A stretch of DNA of 64,000 nucleotides from Hyphomicrobiales bacterium (GCA_900469965.1 UBZP01000003.1:62293-126292), one strand, 5' to 3'. Positions 44,932 to 53,762 are shown, counted from the stretch's first letter. Numbers and translations are program-made. Notes: generated by a model not told the origin, from the sequence alone.

Positions 44932-44962
44932 TCTCCCGAAACCAGATCCCGGTTTCGGGAGA
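44932..44962. terminator. Hairpin between convergent galU and alpha/beta hydrolase genes
   Basis: TCTCCCGAAACC pairs perfectly with GGTTTCGGGAGA over a 7-nt loop, 31 bp after the galU stop. Being symmetrical, it can serve both converging transcripts. No T-run is present. Confidence 0.55.
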
Positions 44963-45048
44963 CGTGCATGGGCCGGCGGTGGCCCGGGCGGGCGCCGGAT
45001 CCGCGGCAGCTTCGGTCTTCCGCAACCCGCCCCGGAGAACGAGGCGGA

Positions 45049-46008
45049 TCAGGACAGCGTGCCGCCGCCGTCCGCCCCGCGGCTGCGCGCGATGCGGCCG
45101 TCCAGTTCGGCGATGCGGTGGGCGAAGCCGAGGTTGCCCGGCTGAGAGGCCAGGGCGTCCTCGAGCATGGTCCGCGCCGTCGCGAGATCGCCGTCGCGAA
45201 TATGGCGGTTGGCACGGTGGTAGAGGAAGTTGGCCCGCTCGACCGGAGAGAACCCGGCGCCGAACCGTGCATGGAAGCGGTCGGCCCAGGCACGGTGGCG
45301 CGCGATCGCCGTCATCGCGATCTGATAGGGCCGCATTGGTGCCGCGACCCTGGCCGTGCGGACCAGCGCCCGCAGCCGCGCCAGATCGTCGTCGCGGCAG
45401 GCCTCGATCAGCGACAGCGCGCGCGCCGTCCCGGTGAAGGCCCGGACGGTGCCGTGCCCCGTCATGTGCACCGGGATGAGATGCGTCCGCTCCTGCAGCG
45501 CGGCGATCCGTTCCGCATGCCGGCGATCGACGGCGTGGAACGGATCGAAGAAGAGATAGGCGCGGCCGGCGGCGTGATCGGGCGCAATCCCCATCCTGGC
45601 GTGAAGCTCCGGCGAGAAATGCCGTGCGAACCGGCCGTCGAACGGAACGGCCTTCGGATCGATCGAGACCTGCGGGCAAAAGGCGATGGCGATCGTGGCG
45701 TCGAAACGCCTGCGGTAGCGCAGCGCCGCGTAGCCGCCCTGCGAGTGGCCGTAGAGGATCCGCTCGGGTGCCGCGCGCAGGATCGGTGCAACCGCCTCGA
45801 CCGCCTTGACGATGCTTGCCGCCGGAAACCAGTTCGGCCGCCGGCTGATGAAGCCCAGCGCCGCAATGTCCGCCTTGTCGCAGAACCGCTGCCCCCAGTA
45901 CCGGCTGCCGTTCGCCTGCATCTCCATCTCGTTGAAAGTGACGAGCAGATAGGGCGAAGACCCGGCACGATGCATGACTTCAAGGTTATCGTCAGAATAT
46001 ACGATCAT
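45049..46008 (-). CDS. Alpha/beta hydrolase-like protein with C-terminal TPR-like segment, in the EPS regulon
   Basis: 319 residues from the ATG at 46008 (AGGTGG just upstream). The N-terminal part is an alpha/beta-hydrolase fold: LLVTFNEMEMQANGSRYWGQ, and RILYGHSQGGYAALRYRRRF with the nucleophile Ser in GHSQG. FFDPFHAVDRRHAERI and HLIPVHMTGHGTVRAF may supply the acid and His. The last 60 residues (FLYHRANRHIRDGDLATART, then MLEDALASQPGNLGFAHRIA) look like one or two TPR helices pairs. A strong WggR-like palindrome lies 22 bp upstream of the start. It could remove acyl groups from the polymer or occupy the wgeH (expE8) place, but neither is shown. Confidence 0.75.
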   Translation of the reverse strand: MIVYSDDNLEVMHRAGSSPYLLVTFNEMEMQANGSRYWGQRFCDKADIAALGFISRRPNWFPAASIVKAVEAVAPILRAAPERILYGHSQGGYAALRYRRRFDATIAIAFCPQVSIDPKAVPFDGRFARHFSPELHARMGIAPDHAAGRAYLFFDPFHAVDRRHAERIAALQERTHLIPVHMTGHGTVRAFTGTARALSLIEACRDDDLARLRALVRTARVAAPMRPYQIAMTAIARHRAWADRFHARFGAGFSPVERANFLYHRANRHIRDGDLATARTMLEDALASQPGNLGFAHRIAELDGRIARSRGADGGGTLS

Positions 46009-46029
46009 CGCCCACCTGAATTTCAATTA

Positions 46030-46048
46030 TACTTCAATATTCGAAATA
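46030..46048 (-). promoter_or_regulatory. WggR-box-like palindrome upstream of the alpha/beta hydrolase
   Basis: TACTTCAATATTCGAAATA differs from the wggR-wgdA core at only three of 19 positions and sits in an AT-rich pocket 22 bp before the start codon. The remaining gap to 46270 holds only the gpmI hairpin. Confidence 0.65.
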
Positions 46049-46175
46049 CAATTCCTTCCCCTCCAAATAGACAGAGATTCCGGTTCGAAATCAACCGCGC
46101 CCGCAGACGAAGAACATCGCATTCCGGAAGTCCCGACGACCTCACCGCGCCGCCTGACGTGCCCGGCAACGCAAG

Positions 46176-46206
46176 AAAGCCCGCTGTCTTTTGGACAACG
46201 GGCTTT
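46176..46206 (-). terminator. Intrinsic-type terminator of gpmI
   Basis: AAAGCCCG and CGGGCTTT arms with an inner TGTC/GACA stem (one mismatch) around a TTTTG loop, 64 bp beyond the gpmI stop. On the minus strand the stem ends in CGGGCTTTCTT, a fair T-rich exit. Confidence 0.7.
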
Positions 46207-46270
46207 GGGTATCTGGTGCGGGGCCTGAAACGATGGAGACTGGCCTGTGGCCTCCGGATGCAGCGCCGGG

Positions 46271-47857
46271 CTAGACTTTCTCGCTCGTGCTGTCGCTCGA
46301 AATGAGGGACGTGCCGGTCATGGCAGCCGGCTTTTCTATGCCCATGAGCGAAAGGATGGTCGGCGCGACATCGGCCAGGATGCCGTCGTGCAGCGCGCGC
46401 ACATCCTCGCGCCCGAACAGGAAGACCGGCACGGGATTGAGCGTATGTGCGGTGTGCGGCTCGCCGTTGACCGGGTCGATCATCATCTCGCAGTTTCCGT
46501 GATCGGCAATGACCAGCAGACTGCCGCCGGCGGCCGCCACACGGCCGGAGACTTGGCCGAGCGCCGCATCCACCGTTTCGACCGCCTCGATCGCGGCGGC
46601 AAGGTTGCCGGTATGGCCGACCATGTCCGGATTGGCGAAGTTCACGACAACGAGGTCGTACGCACCGCTGTCGATCGCCTCGACCACCTGCCCCGCCAGC
46701 TCCGGCGCCGACATCGAAGGCTGCAGATCATAGGTCGCGACCTTCGGCGAGGGCACGATGCGGCGGTCTTCCGACGCAAAGGGCGCCTCGCGACCGCCGT
46801 TCAGGAAGTAGGTGACATGGGGGTATTTTTCCGTCTCCGCCATGTGGATCTGCGTGCGACCCGCCTTGGACACGGTCTCGCTCAGACCGTCCACCAAAGA
46901 TTGCGGCGGAAACAGCGTGTGCATGACCGCGTCGAGCTCCGCGCTGTAGGACACCATGCCGATCGCCATCGCGAGACGCGGCCGATCCTGTCGCTGAAAA
47001 CCGGAGAACGCCGGCAGGAGCAGCGCGCCCAGAATTTCGCGGACGCGATCCGAGCGGAAGTTGGCACAGAGGATGCCATCGCCGTCCCGGATGCCTCTGT
47101 AGCCGTCGATCACCGTCGGGGCGATGAACTCGTCCGTCTCGCCGCGTTCGGCAGCCTCGCCGACGGCCTTTTGCGCGGTCTCGGCCACATTGCCCTGGCC
47201 GGATACGATGGCCCGATAGGCCCGCTCGACACGATCCCATCGGTTGTCGCGATCCATGGCATAGAAGCGTCCGCTGACCGTTGCGATCGTAGCCTCGGCC
47301 GGCAAACCGGCGGAGAGGCGGGCCAGAAAGTCGCCCGCCGACCCCGGTTGCGTGTCGCGACCGTCGGTGATGGCGTGAATGACCGGTTTCACGCCGAGTG
47401 CTACGAGGGCTTGCGCCAGTGCGGCGATGTGATCCTGATGCGCATGGACCCCGCCCGGGGAAACGAGGCCGATGATGTGGCAGGCGCCGCCCGTCTCCTG
47501 CAACAGCGCAGGCAGGCCGGTGCCGGCCAGCAGTTTCGTCAGGCTGTCGTCCGCCACGGCCGCGTCGATGCGCGGCAGGTCCTGCATGACGATCCGCCCT
47601 GCGCCGATGTTGAGGTGGCCCACCTCCGAATTGCCCATCTGCCCTTCCGGCAGACCGACCGCGGGGCCGTGCGTCGTCAGGAAAGCGTGGGGACAACGCG
47701 CCCACATGCGGTCGAAATTGGGCGTCGTTGCCTGGAGGATGGCGTTTCCGTGCGGGTCTTCGCGCCAGCCCCACCCGTCCATGATCATGAGAACTGTCGG
47801 CTTCCTGTCTGCCACGCCTGTCCCTTTCCGCTGAGCTTCAGCACTATCGTTGTTCAT
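46271..47857 (-). CDS. gpmI: 2,3-bisphosphoglycerate-independent phosphoglycerate mutase
   Basis: 528 residues. It interconverts 3- and 2-phosphoglycerate in glycolysis/gluconeogenesis using two Mn ions and a Ser phospho-intermediate. It shows LMIMDGWGWREDPHGNAI (first metal Asp), LPEGQMGNSEVGHLNIGAGR with the nucleophile Ser, HAITDGRDTQPGSA, GRFYAMDRDNRWDR, NFRSDRVREIL, NFANPDMVGHTG and LVIADHGNCEMM. The length is slightly above the usual 510-515 because of a short N-terminal extension. Its ATG follows the LysR stop with no gap and no clear ribosome site, so it may rely on coupled translation. A glycolytic enzyme at the end of a transporter/regulator operon is unexpected. Confidence 0.95.
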   Translation of the reverse strand: MNNDSAEAQRKGTGVADRKPTVLMIMDGWGWREDPHGNAILQATTPNFDRMWARCPHAFLTTHGPAVGLPEGQMGNSEVGHLNIGAGRIVMQDLPRIDAAVADDSLTKLLAGTGLPALLQETGGACHIIGLVSPGGVHAHQDHIAALAQALVALGVKPVIHAITDGRDTQPGSAGDFLARLSAGLPAEATIATVSGRFYAMDRDNRWDRVERAYRAIVSGQGNVAETAQKAVGEAAERGETDEFIAPTVIDGYRGIRDGDGILCANFRSDRVREILGALLLPAFSGFQRQDRPRLAMAIGMVSYSAELDAVMHTLFPPQSLVDGLSETVSKAGRTQIHMAETEKYPHVTYFLNGGREAPFASEDRRIVPSPKVATYDLQPSMSAPELAGQVVEAIDSGAYDLVVVNFANPDMVGHTGNLAAAIEAVETVDAALGQVSGRVAAAGGSLLVIADHGNCEMMIDPVNGEPHTAHTLNPVPVFLFGREDVRALHDGILADVAPTILSLMGIEKPAAMTGTSLISSDSTSEKV

Positions 47858-48811
47858 CTATCCCGGCACCGATACCTTCAGCCGCGCTTCGAGGATCGCA
47901 AGGAACGCACGCAGCTTCTTCGGCACGAAGCGGCTCTTCGGATAGAAGGCCTTGATGACCCGCCGGGAAATGATCTGGCTCTCGAAGATCGAAACGAGCC
48001 CGCCGGAATCGATCTCCCGTGCGACGCTGTAGAGCGGCAGGCGGGCGATCCCCGCCCCCTGAACCGCGGCCAGGACGATCGCACTCTCGAAATTGGAATG
48101 GAAGACGCCGTCAACCTGCACGGCGACGTCCTCCTCGCCGAGCCGTGCGGTCCAGAGCCTGGGGTCCGGCTTCTGGGTCGTGTGGATCAGGCAATTGTGG
48201 TGGCGCAGGTCCTGAGGCTTTTCGGGGCGAGGATGCCGCTCCAGGTAGGCCGGCGCGGCGCAGATGACATAGGGCGCCGGGCCGAGCTTGCGCTCGAAGA
48301 GACCGGTGTGAAAGGAATCATCGTCATCGAAGTCACGGCTGCCGATGACGACATCGACGCCGCGCTCCATCAGATTGACGGAGCTGGCCGATACCGTCAG
48401 CTCGACCTTCACCGTCGGATAGAGCGCGTTGAACTCGATGATCGCCGGCGCAACGAGGGCCTGGCCGACCCCGGGCGTGGAATGCACCCGCAACGTGCCG
48501 ATCAGCTCGGTGCCGAGGCCGCTCGCGTCGGCCTTCGCCGCCTCGATCTCCGACAGGATCCGCACGCAGTGATCGAAGAACACCGAGCCGGCGTCGGTCA
48601 AGAACACGTTGTGCGTCGAGCGGTTGAGCAGCGTCAGCTTCAAGACGTTCTCGAGCTGCGTGACGTGCTTGCTCATGTAGGACGGCGACTTGCCGAACAG
48701 CTTCGCCGCAGCGGTAAAGCTTCCGTGCTGTACCACGCGCGCAAAGATGACGATATCGTTCAGATCGAGCCCGTCGAAGCTCGATCGCGTTGCATCGGAA
48801 GAACTGACCAT
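47858..48811 (-). CDS. LysR-family transcriptional regulator
   Basis: About 317 residues from the ATG at 48811; a TTG farther up would overlap the EutA-like gene. HTH: DIVIFARVVQHGSFTAAAKL, FGKSPSYMSKHVTQLENVLK. The co-inducer domain includes RVHSTPGVGQALVAPAIIEF and the C-terminal IKAFYPKSRFVPKKLRAFLA typical of the CrgA/DmlR-like subgroup. It lies in the leftward tripartite transporter operon, so it is a candidate regulator of that operon and of the divergent catabolic genes. A possible site is the AAGCA-N8-TGCTT repeat at 57120-57137. Confidence 0.88.
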   Translation of the reverse strand: MVSSSDATRSSFDGLDLNDIVIFARVVQHGSFTAAAKLFGKSPSYMSKHVTQLENVLKLTLLNRSTHNVFLTDAGSVFFDHCVRILSEIEAAKADASGLGTELIGTLRVHSTPGVGQALVAPAIIEFNALYPTVKVELTVSASSVNLMERGVDVVIGSRDFDDDDSFHTGLFERKLGPAPYVICAAPAYLERHPRPEKPQDLRHHNCLIHTTQKPDPRLWTARLGEEDVAVQVDGVFHSNFESAIVLAAVQGAGIARLPLYSVAREIDSGGLVSIFESQIISRRVIKAFYPKSRFVPKKLRAFLAILEARLKVSVPG

Positions 48812-48848
48812 CGCCAACGTATTGGCACAAGCCGTCGCTTCCGGCAAT

Positions 48849-50354
48849 TCAGGAGAAGAGCAGGGACTTGATGACAACGGGGATGACGCCCGGCGGGTTC
48901 ATGAACTCGCCCAGATCGACGAAGTCGAGATCCTTCAGGCGCACGCCGTCGACGGAAATCAGGTGGGAATGGATCCCGAGCTCGCGGTCGAGGATGCGGC
49001 CTATCGTCTGGCCCACGTCTCCGTCTATCATCAGCACGAGCGGTTCCGCGCGCTTGCCGTCGGGTGCTGCAACCGCCTTGATCGCCTGCGCCACCGCCAG
49101 CAGCCGCTGATAGTCCGGCGCGCCCGTCCAGGAGAAGGCAAACGCCACCATCGCCGCCGTGTCGCGGTCCTGCCGGTCGGCGCTCTGGCGGAAGGCTGCG
49201 GCGATCTCCGTCGCGTCGATGACGTCGGGAAGCTCCCGGCCGAGATGGACCACCGGGATGTTGTGCCGCGGCAGGACGTCGGCACCGTTCATGTAGAGCG
49301 TCTTGCCGCTCACCTGCACGGTGAACTGCGAGGCGCCGATGACGGTCGCCCGTATGCGCTGCCCGGCATCGACGATCGGGATGCCGATGCGCGGGGTGAG
49401 CTGCGTGACGATCTCGTCGGCCAGCAGCCGGGCGATGTCGCCGTGATCCTTGTCCTCATAGCCGAAGATGTATTCCGAGACGCCACCGGAGAAGGTGATG
49501 TAGCTCGGCGCCACGCGCCGCTCGAGCGGCTCGGTGAGGAGGAAGCGCTGACCGAGGGCGTCGAGCGGCCCGCCCAGGATCTCGTCCACGGCGAGAGCGG
49601 CAAGACGCCGGGCGATCGCCGCCCTGTTGGCCGGGTCCGCCATGGCGCCGGCGTCGGTGGCGATCCCGAGTTCCTCGGCGACGAGGCGGGCCGAATCGTC
49701 GAGCCGCGACCAGACGCCCTGCCGGTCCTGCGCAACGAGCCTGCCGCCGACGGCGAAGGCGGCGACGCTGATGATCTCGCCGTTGTCGATCAGGGCGAGC
49801 TTCGTCGTTCCGCCGCCGATGTCGACATGGAGGCCGCAGGCGCCGCGCTTCTTCGACAGCGCCGTGGCGCCGGATCCGTGCGCCGCCAGCATGCATTCGA
49901 GCTTGTGTCCTGCCGTGGCGCAAACGAAGCGACCGGACTCGTTGGCGAAGATCTCGTCGATCGCCCGCGCATTCGTCTTCTTGATCGCCTCACCGGTCAG
50001 GATCACCGCCCCGGTGTCGATATGGCTGCGGCGGTAGCCGGCATCCTCGTAGCAATGCTGGAAGAAATGGCGCAGTTCCCGCGCGTCGATCGTGCCGTCC
50101 GGCAGGAAGGGCGTGAGCAGGATCGGCGAACGCCAGACGATCTGCCGGTCGATCACGACGAAGCTGCTGGACAGATCCTCCGTCTCCCGGCGCAGCACGA
50201 CGCGGGCGAAGAGCAGGTGCGAGGTGGAGCTGCCGATGTCGATGCCGACGGTCAGGAGTTCGACCGTCTCCTGCTTCCACAGCCAGTCGGCGATCTCCTG
50301 CCGCTCGCTCTCGGACATGTCCTCATGTTCGTGTTCGAAATCGAGATCGTGCAC
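48849..50354 (-). CDS. EutA-like ethanolamine ammonia-lyase reactivase (orphan)
   Basis: 501 residues from a GTG start. The actin/Hsp70-like ATPase fold of EutA is visible: LLTVGIDIGSSTSHLLFARV (phosphate 1), GLHVDIGGGTTKLALIDNGE (phosphate 2), VILTGEAIKKTNARAIDEIF and ITFSGGVSEYIFGYE. EutA uses ATP to exchange damaged cobalamin from ethanolamine ammonia-lyase EutBC. No eutBC or other B12 enzyme lies in the window. Either the lyase is elsewhere, or this copy serves another protein, perhaps the neighbouring bicupin. It precedes the LysR gene in the leftward operon. Confidence 0.82.
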   Translation of the reverse strand: MHDLDFEHEHEDMSESERQEIADWLWKQETVELLTVGIDIGSSTSHLLFARVVLRRETEDLSSSFVVIDRQIVWRSPILLTPFLPDGTIDARELRHFFQHCYEDAGYRRSHIDTGAVILTGEAIKKTNARAIDEIFANESGRFVCATAGHKLECMLAAHGSGATALSKKRGACGLHVDIGGGTTKLALIDNGEIISVAAFAVGGRLVAQDRQGVWSRLDDSARLVAEELGIATDAGAMADPANRAAIARRLAALAVDEILGGPLDALGQRFLLTEPLERRVAPSYITFSGGVSEYIFGYEDKDHGDIARLLADEIVTQLTPRIGIPIVDAGQRIRATVIGASQFTVQVSGKTLYMNGADVLPRHNIPVVHLGRELPDVIDATEIAAAFRQSADRQDRDTAAMVAFAFSWTGAPDYQRLLAVAQAIKAVAAPDGKRAEPLVLMIDGDVGQTIGRILDRELGIHSHLISVDGVRLKDLDFVDLGEFMNPPGVIPVVIKSLLFS

Positions 50355-50396
50355 GTTCCTGCCGCCTCCCCTGGTCTTTCCCGCCCTTCAGAGCGC

Positions 50397-51617
50397 TCAG
50401 CTTGCGGGGCCTGCGAGGATCGGCGTCTGGATGACCCCCGTCAAGCTCTCCTTCGGCAGGGCCATGATCGCCGCCTCGTCGAACAGATCGCCCATTGCCG
50501 AAGGAACGCCGGTCTTCTGCAGCTCCTCCAGGAATTTGCGGTGAACGCGCGGATCCTGATCCTCGTACTCGATCTGGCGCCCGCCATCCTTCACCGAGGT
50601 CGCCCCGCCGCCTTCGGCGCTCTTGCGCCTGAGCGAGATGAACGGATAGCGGCGGCTGCCGAGGCTGCAGGCGACATAGCGCGCCGGCTGGTCGCAGGTG
50701 TTGAAGTGCTGGTGATACATCCAGAAGGGCGGCGTGTACATGAAGCCGTGCCGCCACGGGATCTCCTTGAATTCGCTGTCGCCCTCGTACCACATCAGCG
50801 AATAGCCCTCGCCGTCGACCGCATGGACGTGGGTGCCGGCGGCGTGGCGATGGGCCTTCTTGTAGCGGCCGACCGGCATCTGCGAAACATGCGAGTGCAT
50901 GGTGCCGTCGGCGAGCACGAAGTTGACGTTGAGCGAGCCCTTGCCGCGGCCTTCGAACTCGTAGAGCTTGAAGCTCGTCAGGTCGTGGACGAAATTCGTC
51001 TCCCAGATGTTCTGCACCTTGCGGGCCGAATCCAGCCCGTAGGAATAGAGCGATCCGTCGCCGTCGAAGTGCTTGGCGCCGCCGATGCGGTCCTGGAAGA
51101 CGAAGTCGTTGGCGAAGACGAAATCGAGATTGTGGTAGAGATTGATGGTGAGCGGCGCATTGTTGGTGCAGGAGAGCCGCACCGTCTCGATGCCGGAGCC
51201 GTTGTTGAACTGATACTTGCAATTGAGCGGAATGGCGAACAGCGCCTTCGGGCCCCATTCGAAGGTGCGGGTCTCGCCGCTCGGAAGCCAGACGGTCGTC
51301 GAGCCGTAGCCCGACAGGACGTAGAAGAAGGCCTCGTAGAGGTGCTTGACCGGCCGGGTCTTCTTGCCCGGCAGGACTTCGATGACGTAGTTCGCCATGA
51401 AGTCGCCCATGCCGTGGGTGTGGGCGAAGCAGCCGCGCGCCTCGTAGCGATCCCATTCGCCGGTCTCGAGGGCCAGGAGGTCGTGGCCGAGATCGAGATG
51501 GATCGGAATGCCTTCGTTCTTCGACCAATCCTTGTAGGGATCGACCAGGAACTTGCGGTTTCCCGGATCAGGCGTCACCGTCGGCTCGAGAGGCGATGTG
51601 CTGGGCGTGCTGGTCAT
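50397..51617 (-). CDS. Two-domain cupin (bicupin)
   Basis: About 406 residues from the ATG at 51617 (GAAAGAG just before it); a GTG at 51626 is possible. The N-terminal cupin has KHLYEAFFYVLSGYGSTTVW. The C-terminal cupin has YKKAHRHAAGTHVHAVDGEG with several metal-ligand His (HRH...HVH), and FMYTPPFWMYHQHFNTCDQP with more His. The arrangement recalls ring-cleaving or hydrolytic bicupins, but I do not recognise a named family. It sits between the dehydrogenase and the EutA-like gene in the same operon, so it probably acts on the imported substrate. Confidence 0.78.
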   Translation of the reverse strand: MTSTPSTSPLEPTVTPDPGNRKFLVDPYKDWSKNEGIPIHLDLGHDLLALETGEWDRYEARGCFAHTHGMGDFMANYVIEVLPGKKTRPVKHLYEAFFYVLSGYGSTTVWLPSGETRTFEWGPKALFAIPLNCKYQFNNGSGIETVRLSCTNNAPLTINLYHNLDFVFANDFVFQDRIGGAKHFDGDGSLYSYGLDSARKVQNIWETNFVHDLTSFKLYEFEGRGKGSLNVNFVLADGTMHSHVSQMPVGRYKKAHRHAAGTHVHAVDGEGYSLMWYEGDSEFKEIPWRHGFMYTPPFWMYHQHFNTCDQPARYVACSLGSRRYPFISLRRKSAEGGGATSVKDGGRQIEYEDQDPRVHRKFLEELQKTGVPSAMGDLFDEAAIMALPKESLTGVIQTPILAGPAS

Positions 51618-51742
51618 CTCTTTCACTTTCGCTGTTCTTTTCGGCTCTGTAGCGTGGCCGAACTATGGAATTTCGGGGCCGGCGCCGGTAGTGCGTTTTC
51701 GGAAAAGACATTTTCCCAAGCGCACGGTCCGGCGCCCGAGGA

Positions 51743-52597
51743 TCAGGCCAGGCCGCCCTCGCTCGCTGCGAGCGGCCGCACGGTGCGGCCGAGATAGGTC
51801 GCCTCCGGGCCGTAGAGCAGTTCCTTCACATCGGCCGCCTTCAGGGTCTTGACGATCTGGTCCACCTGGCCCGAGAGCGGCAGCATCAGCCCTGCCTTCT
51901 GGGCGAGCTCCATCGTCACGTCCATGTCCTTTTCCTGCCAGGTGAAGCGGGTCGTGTCCCAGCGGGCGAGCGTGCCGTTGGTTCCGGGGCAGGCGAGCAG
52001 GATTTCGCGCATGCGCTGGGCGTCGAGCCCGTAGCGCTTGGCGATCAGCAGCGTCTCGAAATTCGCGACGCAATGGATCCAGTGCAGGAGATTGTTGCAG
52101 GATTTGGCGATCTGCCCGGCCCCGAGCGGGCCGACATGCACGACGTCGCGGCTGTAGCAGGCAAGCAGCGGCCGCACCCGCTCCACGTCCGCCTCCGCGC
52201 CACCGCACAGCGACAGGAGCGTCCCGTCGCGGGCACCCGAAGCGCCGTAGACCACGGGCGCATCGACGAGATGCTGCCCGCGCGCCTCGATGCGCGGCTT
52301 CAGCGCCAGCATCGTCTCGGGGCTGATGGTCGCGGCCACCACGATCGTTGCGCCGGCGGCGTCCGACAGCCCGTCGCAGACCTCGACCACCTGCTGGTCG
52401 GTCGCGACGACCAGCAGGAACACGTCTGCGGAGCCTGCGGCATCGTCGATGCTGTTCTTCGGTTGGAGGCCCTGCTCGGCCGCCTGTTTCAGCCTTTCCG
52501 GGCTGATATCGAACGCCGAGACCTCGAAGCCCTTCCTTCTGATGTGACCGCCCATGGCAAGGCCCATCTCGCCCGCACCGATGACTGCAATTCTCAT
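51743..52597 (-). CDS. NAD(P)-dependent beta-hydroxyacid dehydrogenase
   Basis: 284 residues from the ATG at 52597 (GAGGTG upstream). 3-hydroxyisobutyrate dehydrogenase superfamily: MRIAVIGAGEMGLAMGGHIR (NAD-binding GxGxxG), HLVDAPVVYGASGARDGTL (substrate motif DAPVxG) and GPLGAGQIAKSCNNLLHW with the catalytic Lys. It oxidises or reduces a beta-hydroxyacid such as tartronate semialdehyde or hydroxyisobutyrate; the exact substrate is open. It follows the second substrate-binding protein gene by 122 bp. Confidence 0.88.
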   Translation of the reverse strand: MRIAVIGAGEMGLAMGGHIRRKGFEVSAFDISPERLKQAAEQGLQPKNSIDDAAGSADVFLLVVATDQQVVEVCDGLSDAAGATIVVAATISPETMLALKPRIEARGQHLVDAPVVYGASGARDGTLLSLCGGAEADVERVRPLLACYSRDVVHVGPLGAGQIAKSCNNLLHWIHCVANFETLLIAKRYGLDAQRMREILLACPGTNGTLARWDTTRFTWQEKDMDVTMELAQKAGLMLPLSGQVDQIVKTLKAADVKELLYGPEATYLGRTVRPLAASEGGLA

Positions 52598-52719
52598 GTT
52601 CACCTCGAATGATCACGGCCGGGCCGGCTGCACTGTCAGATGCGGTGGCCCAGTCCCGGGTCGGCTCGACACAGGGCGGGCGGCCTCGCCGGAAGCCGCC
52701 CGCTGTCTTGGTCTGACGA

Positions 52720-53724
52720 TCAGTCCTTCTTCAGCGTTTCCTGGAGGAAGGTCACGATTTCCGGCGACTGGTTGAGCGCGGCCTTGACCACGGTTGCCAC
52801 GTCATCGCCGACCTTCGGGTCGACCGGCAGACCGAGCGACTTCGCCTTTTCCAGGAACGCCGGATCGGTGGTCGCCTTCGTATAGGCGTCACGCAGGGCC
52901 TGCAGGCGATCTTCGGGGATACCGGCCGGGCCGGCCGACAGACGCGAAATGTTGCTCTGCGATGCGACGAGCGCGATCACCTTCTGGGCCTCGGCGTCGT
53001 CGGTCATGGAGGAGAGCTGCGGCACGTCGCTTTCCGAGCCGCCGATCTGGGCAATGATCTTCGCATTGCCTTCATTGACGAACTCCTGGAACGACGACCG
53101 CGAAGCGATGATGCCCTGCACTTCGCCGCGGCGCATGGCGAGCTGGTCGTCGCCGCCATTGTAGCCCGAGACGATTTCGACCGGCAGGCCGAGCGCCTTG
53201 ACGAGCATGGTCGTCTCGACGGTGGAGGCGCTGCCGACACCGGCGGAGGCGAACTTCACCGGCTCCTTGCTGTTCTTCAGCTGCTCGAAGCTTTCGATGC
53301 CCGAATCCTTGGTGACGACGATGACGCGCGGGTCGGACGCGACCTTACCGATCCACGACATGTTGCCGAGATCGAACTTGATGGCGGGGTCGCCGGCCAG
53401 CTGGCCGTAGATGAGGCCGGTGTTGAAGGTGCCGAAGGTCAGGCCGTCCGGCTCGGAGGCATAGACGTAGTTGGCGCCGATCAGGTGGCCGGCGCCCGGC
53501 ATGTTCTGGACGACGAAGGTCGAGCCGGGCAGATATTTCTGCATGAATTCGGCGACGAGACGGGCATTGGTGTCGTAGCCGCCGCCCGGAGCGGTTGCGA
53601 CGATGTAGTTGACCGTCTTTCCGTTGAAGAACTCGGCGCCTTCCTGTGCGAAAGTCGGCGTCGCAGCCATCGCGGCGATCGTCGCGGCGCCGAAAATGAC
53701 CTTGTGTAGTATATGCATGCTCAT
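52720..53724 (-). CDS. Tripartite tricarboxylate transporter substrate-binding protein (TctC/Bug), copy 2
   Basis: 334 residues with GGGAGGG before the ATG. A signal peptide ends near TPTFAQE. Bug-type fold: VNYIVATAPGGGYDTNARLV, VVQNMPGAGHLIGANYVYAS, TKDSGIESFEQL and SGYNGGDDQLAMRRGEVQGI. It captures a carboxylated compound in the periplasm for TctAB. It is a close paralogue of the gene just upstream, with the same length. Confidence 0.93.
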   Translation of the reverse strand: MSMHILHKVIFGAATIAAMAATPTFAQEGAEFFNGKTVNYIVATAPGGGYDTNARLVAEFMQKYLPGSTFVVQNMPGAGHLIGANYVYASEPDGLTFGTFNTGLIYGQLAGDPAIKFDLGNMSWIGKVASDPRVIVVTKDSGIESFEQLKNSKEPVKFASAGVGSASTVETTMLVKALGLPVEIVSGYNGGDDQLAMRRGEVQGIIASRSSFQEFVNEGNAKIIAQIGGSESDVPQLSSMTDDAEAQKVIALVASQSNISRLSAGPAGIPEDRLQALRDAYTKATTDPAFLEKAKSLGLPVDPKVGDDVATVVKAALNQSPEIVTFLQETLKKD

Positions 53725-53762
53725 CGGGTTCCCTCCCAGTTGTAGTCGGTGAAGAGCGAGCC

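Noticed and set aside
46190-46240. Possible tRNA 3' end from TCTGGTGCGGGG near the gpmI terminator
   Set aside because: No cloverleaf, no CCA and no anticodon arm can be built around it.
46247-51797. Two very long plus-strand open frames opposite gpmI, LysR, EutA-like and bicupin genes
   Set aside because: Codon-shadow composition and no ribosome sites; the minus-strand proteins have clear family signatures.
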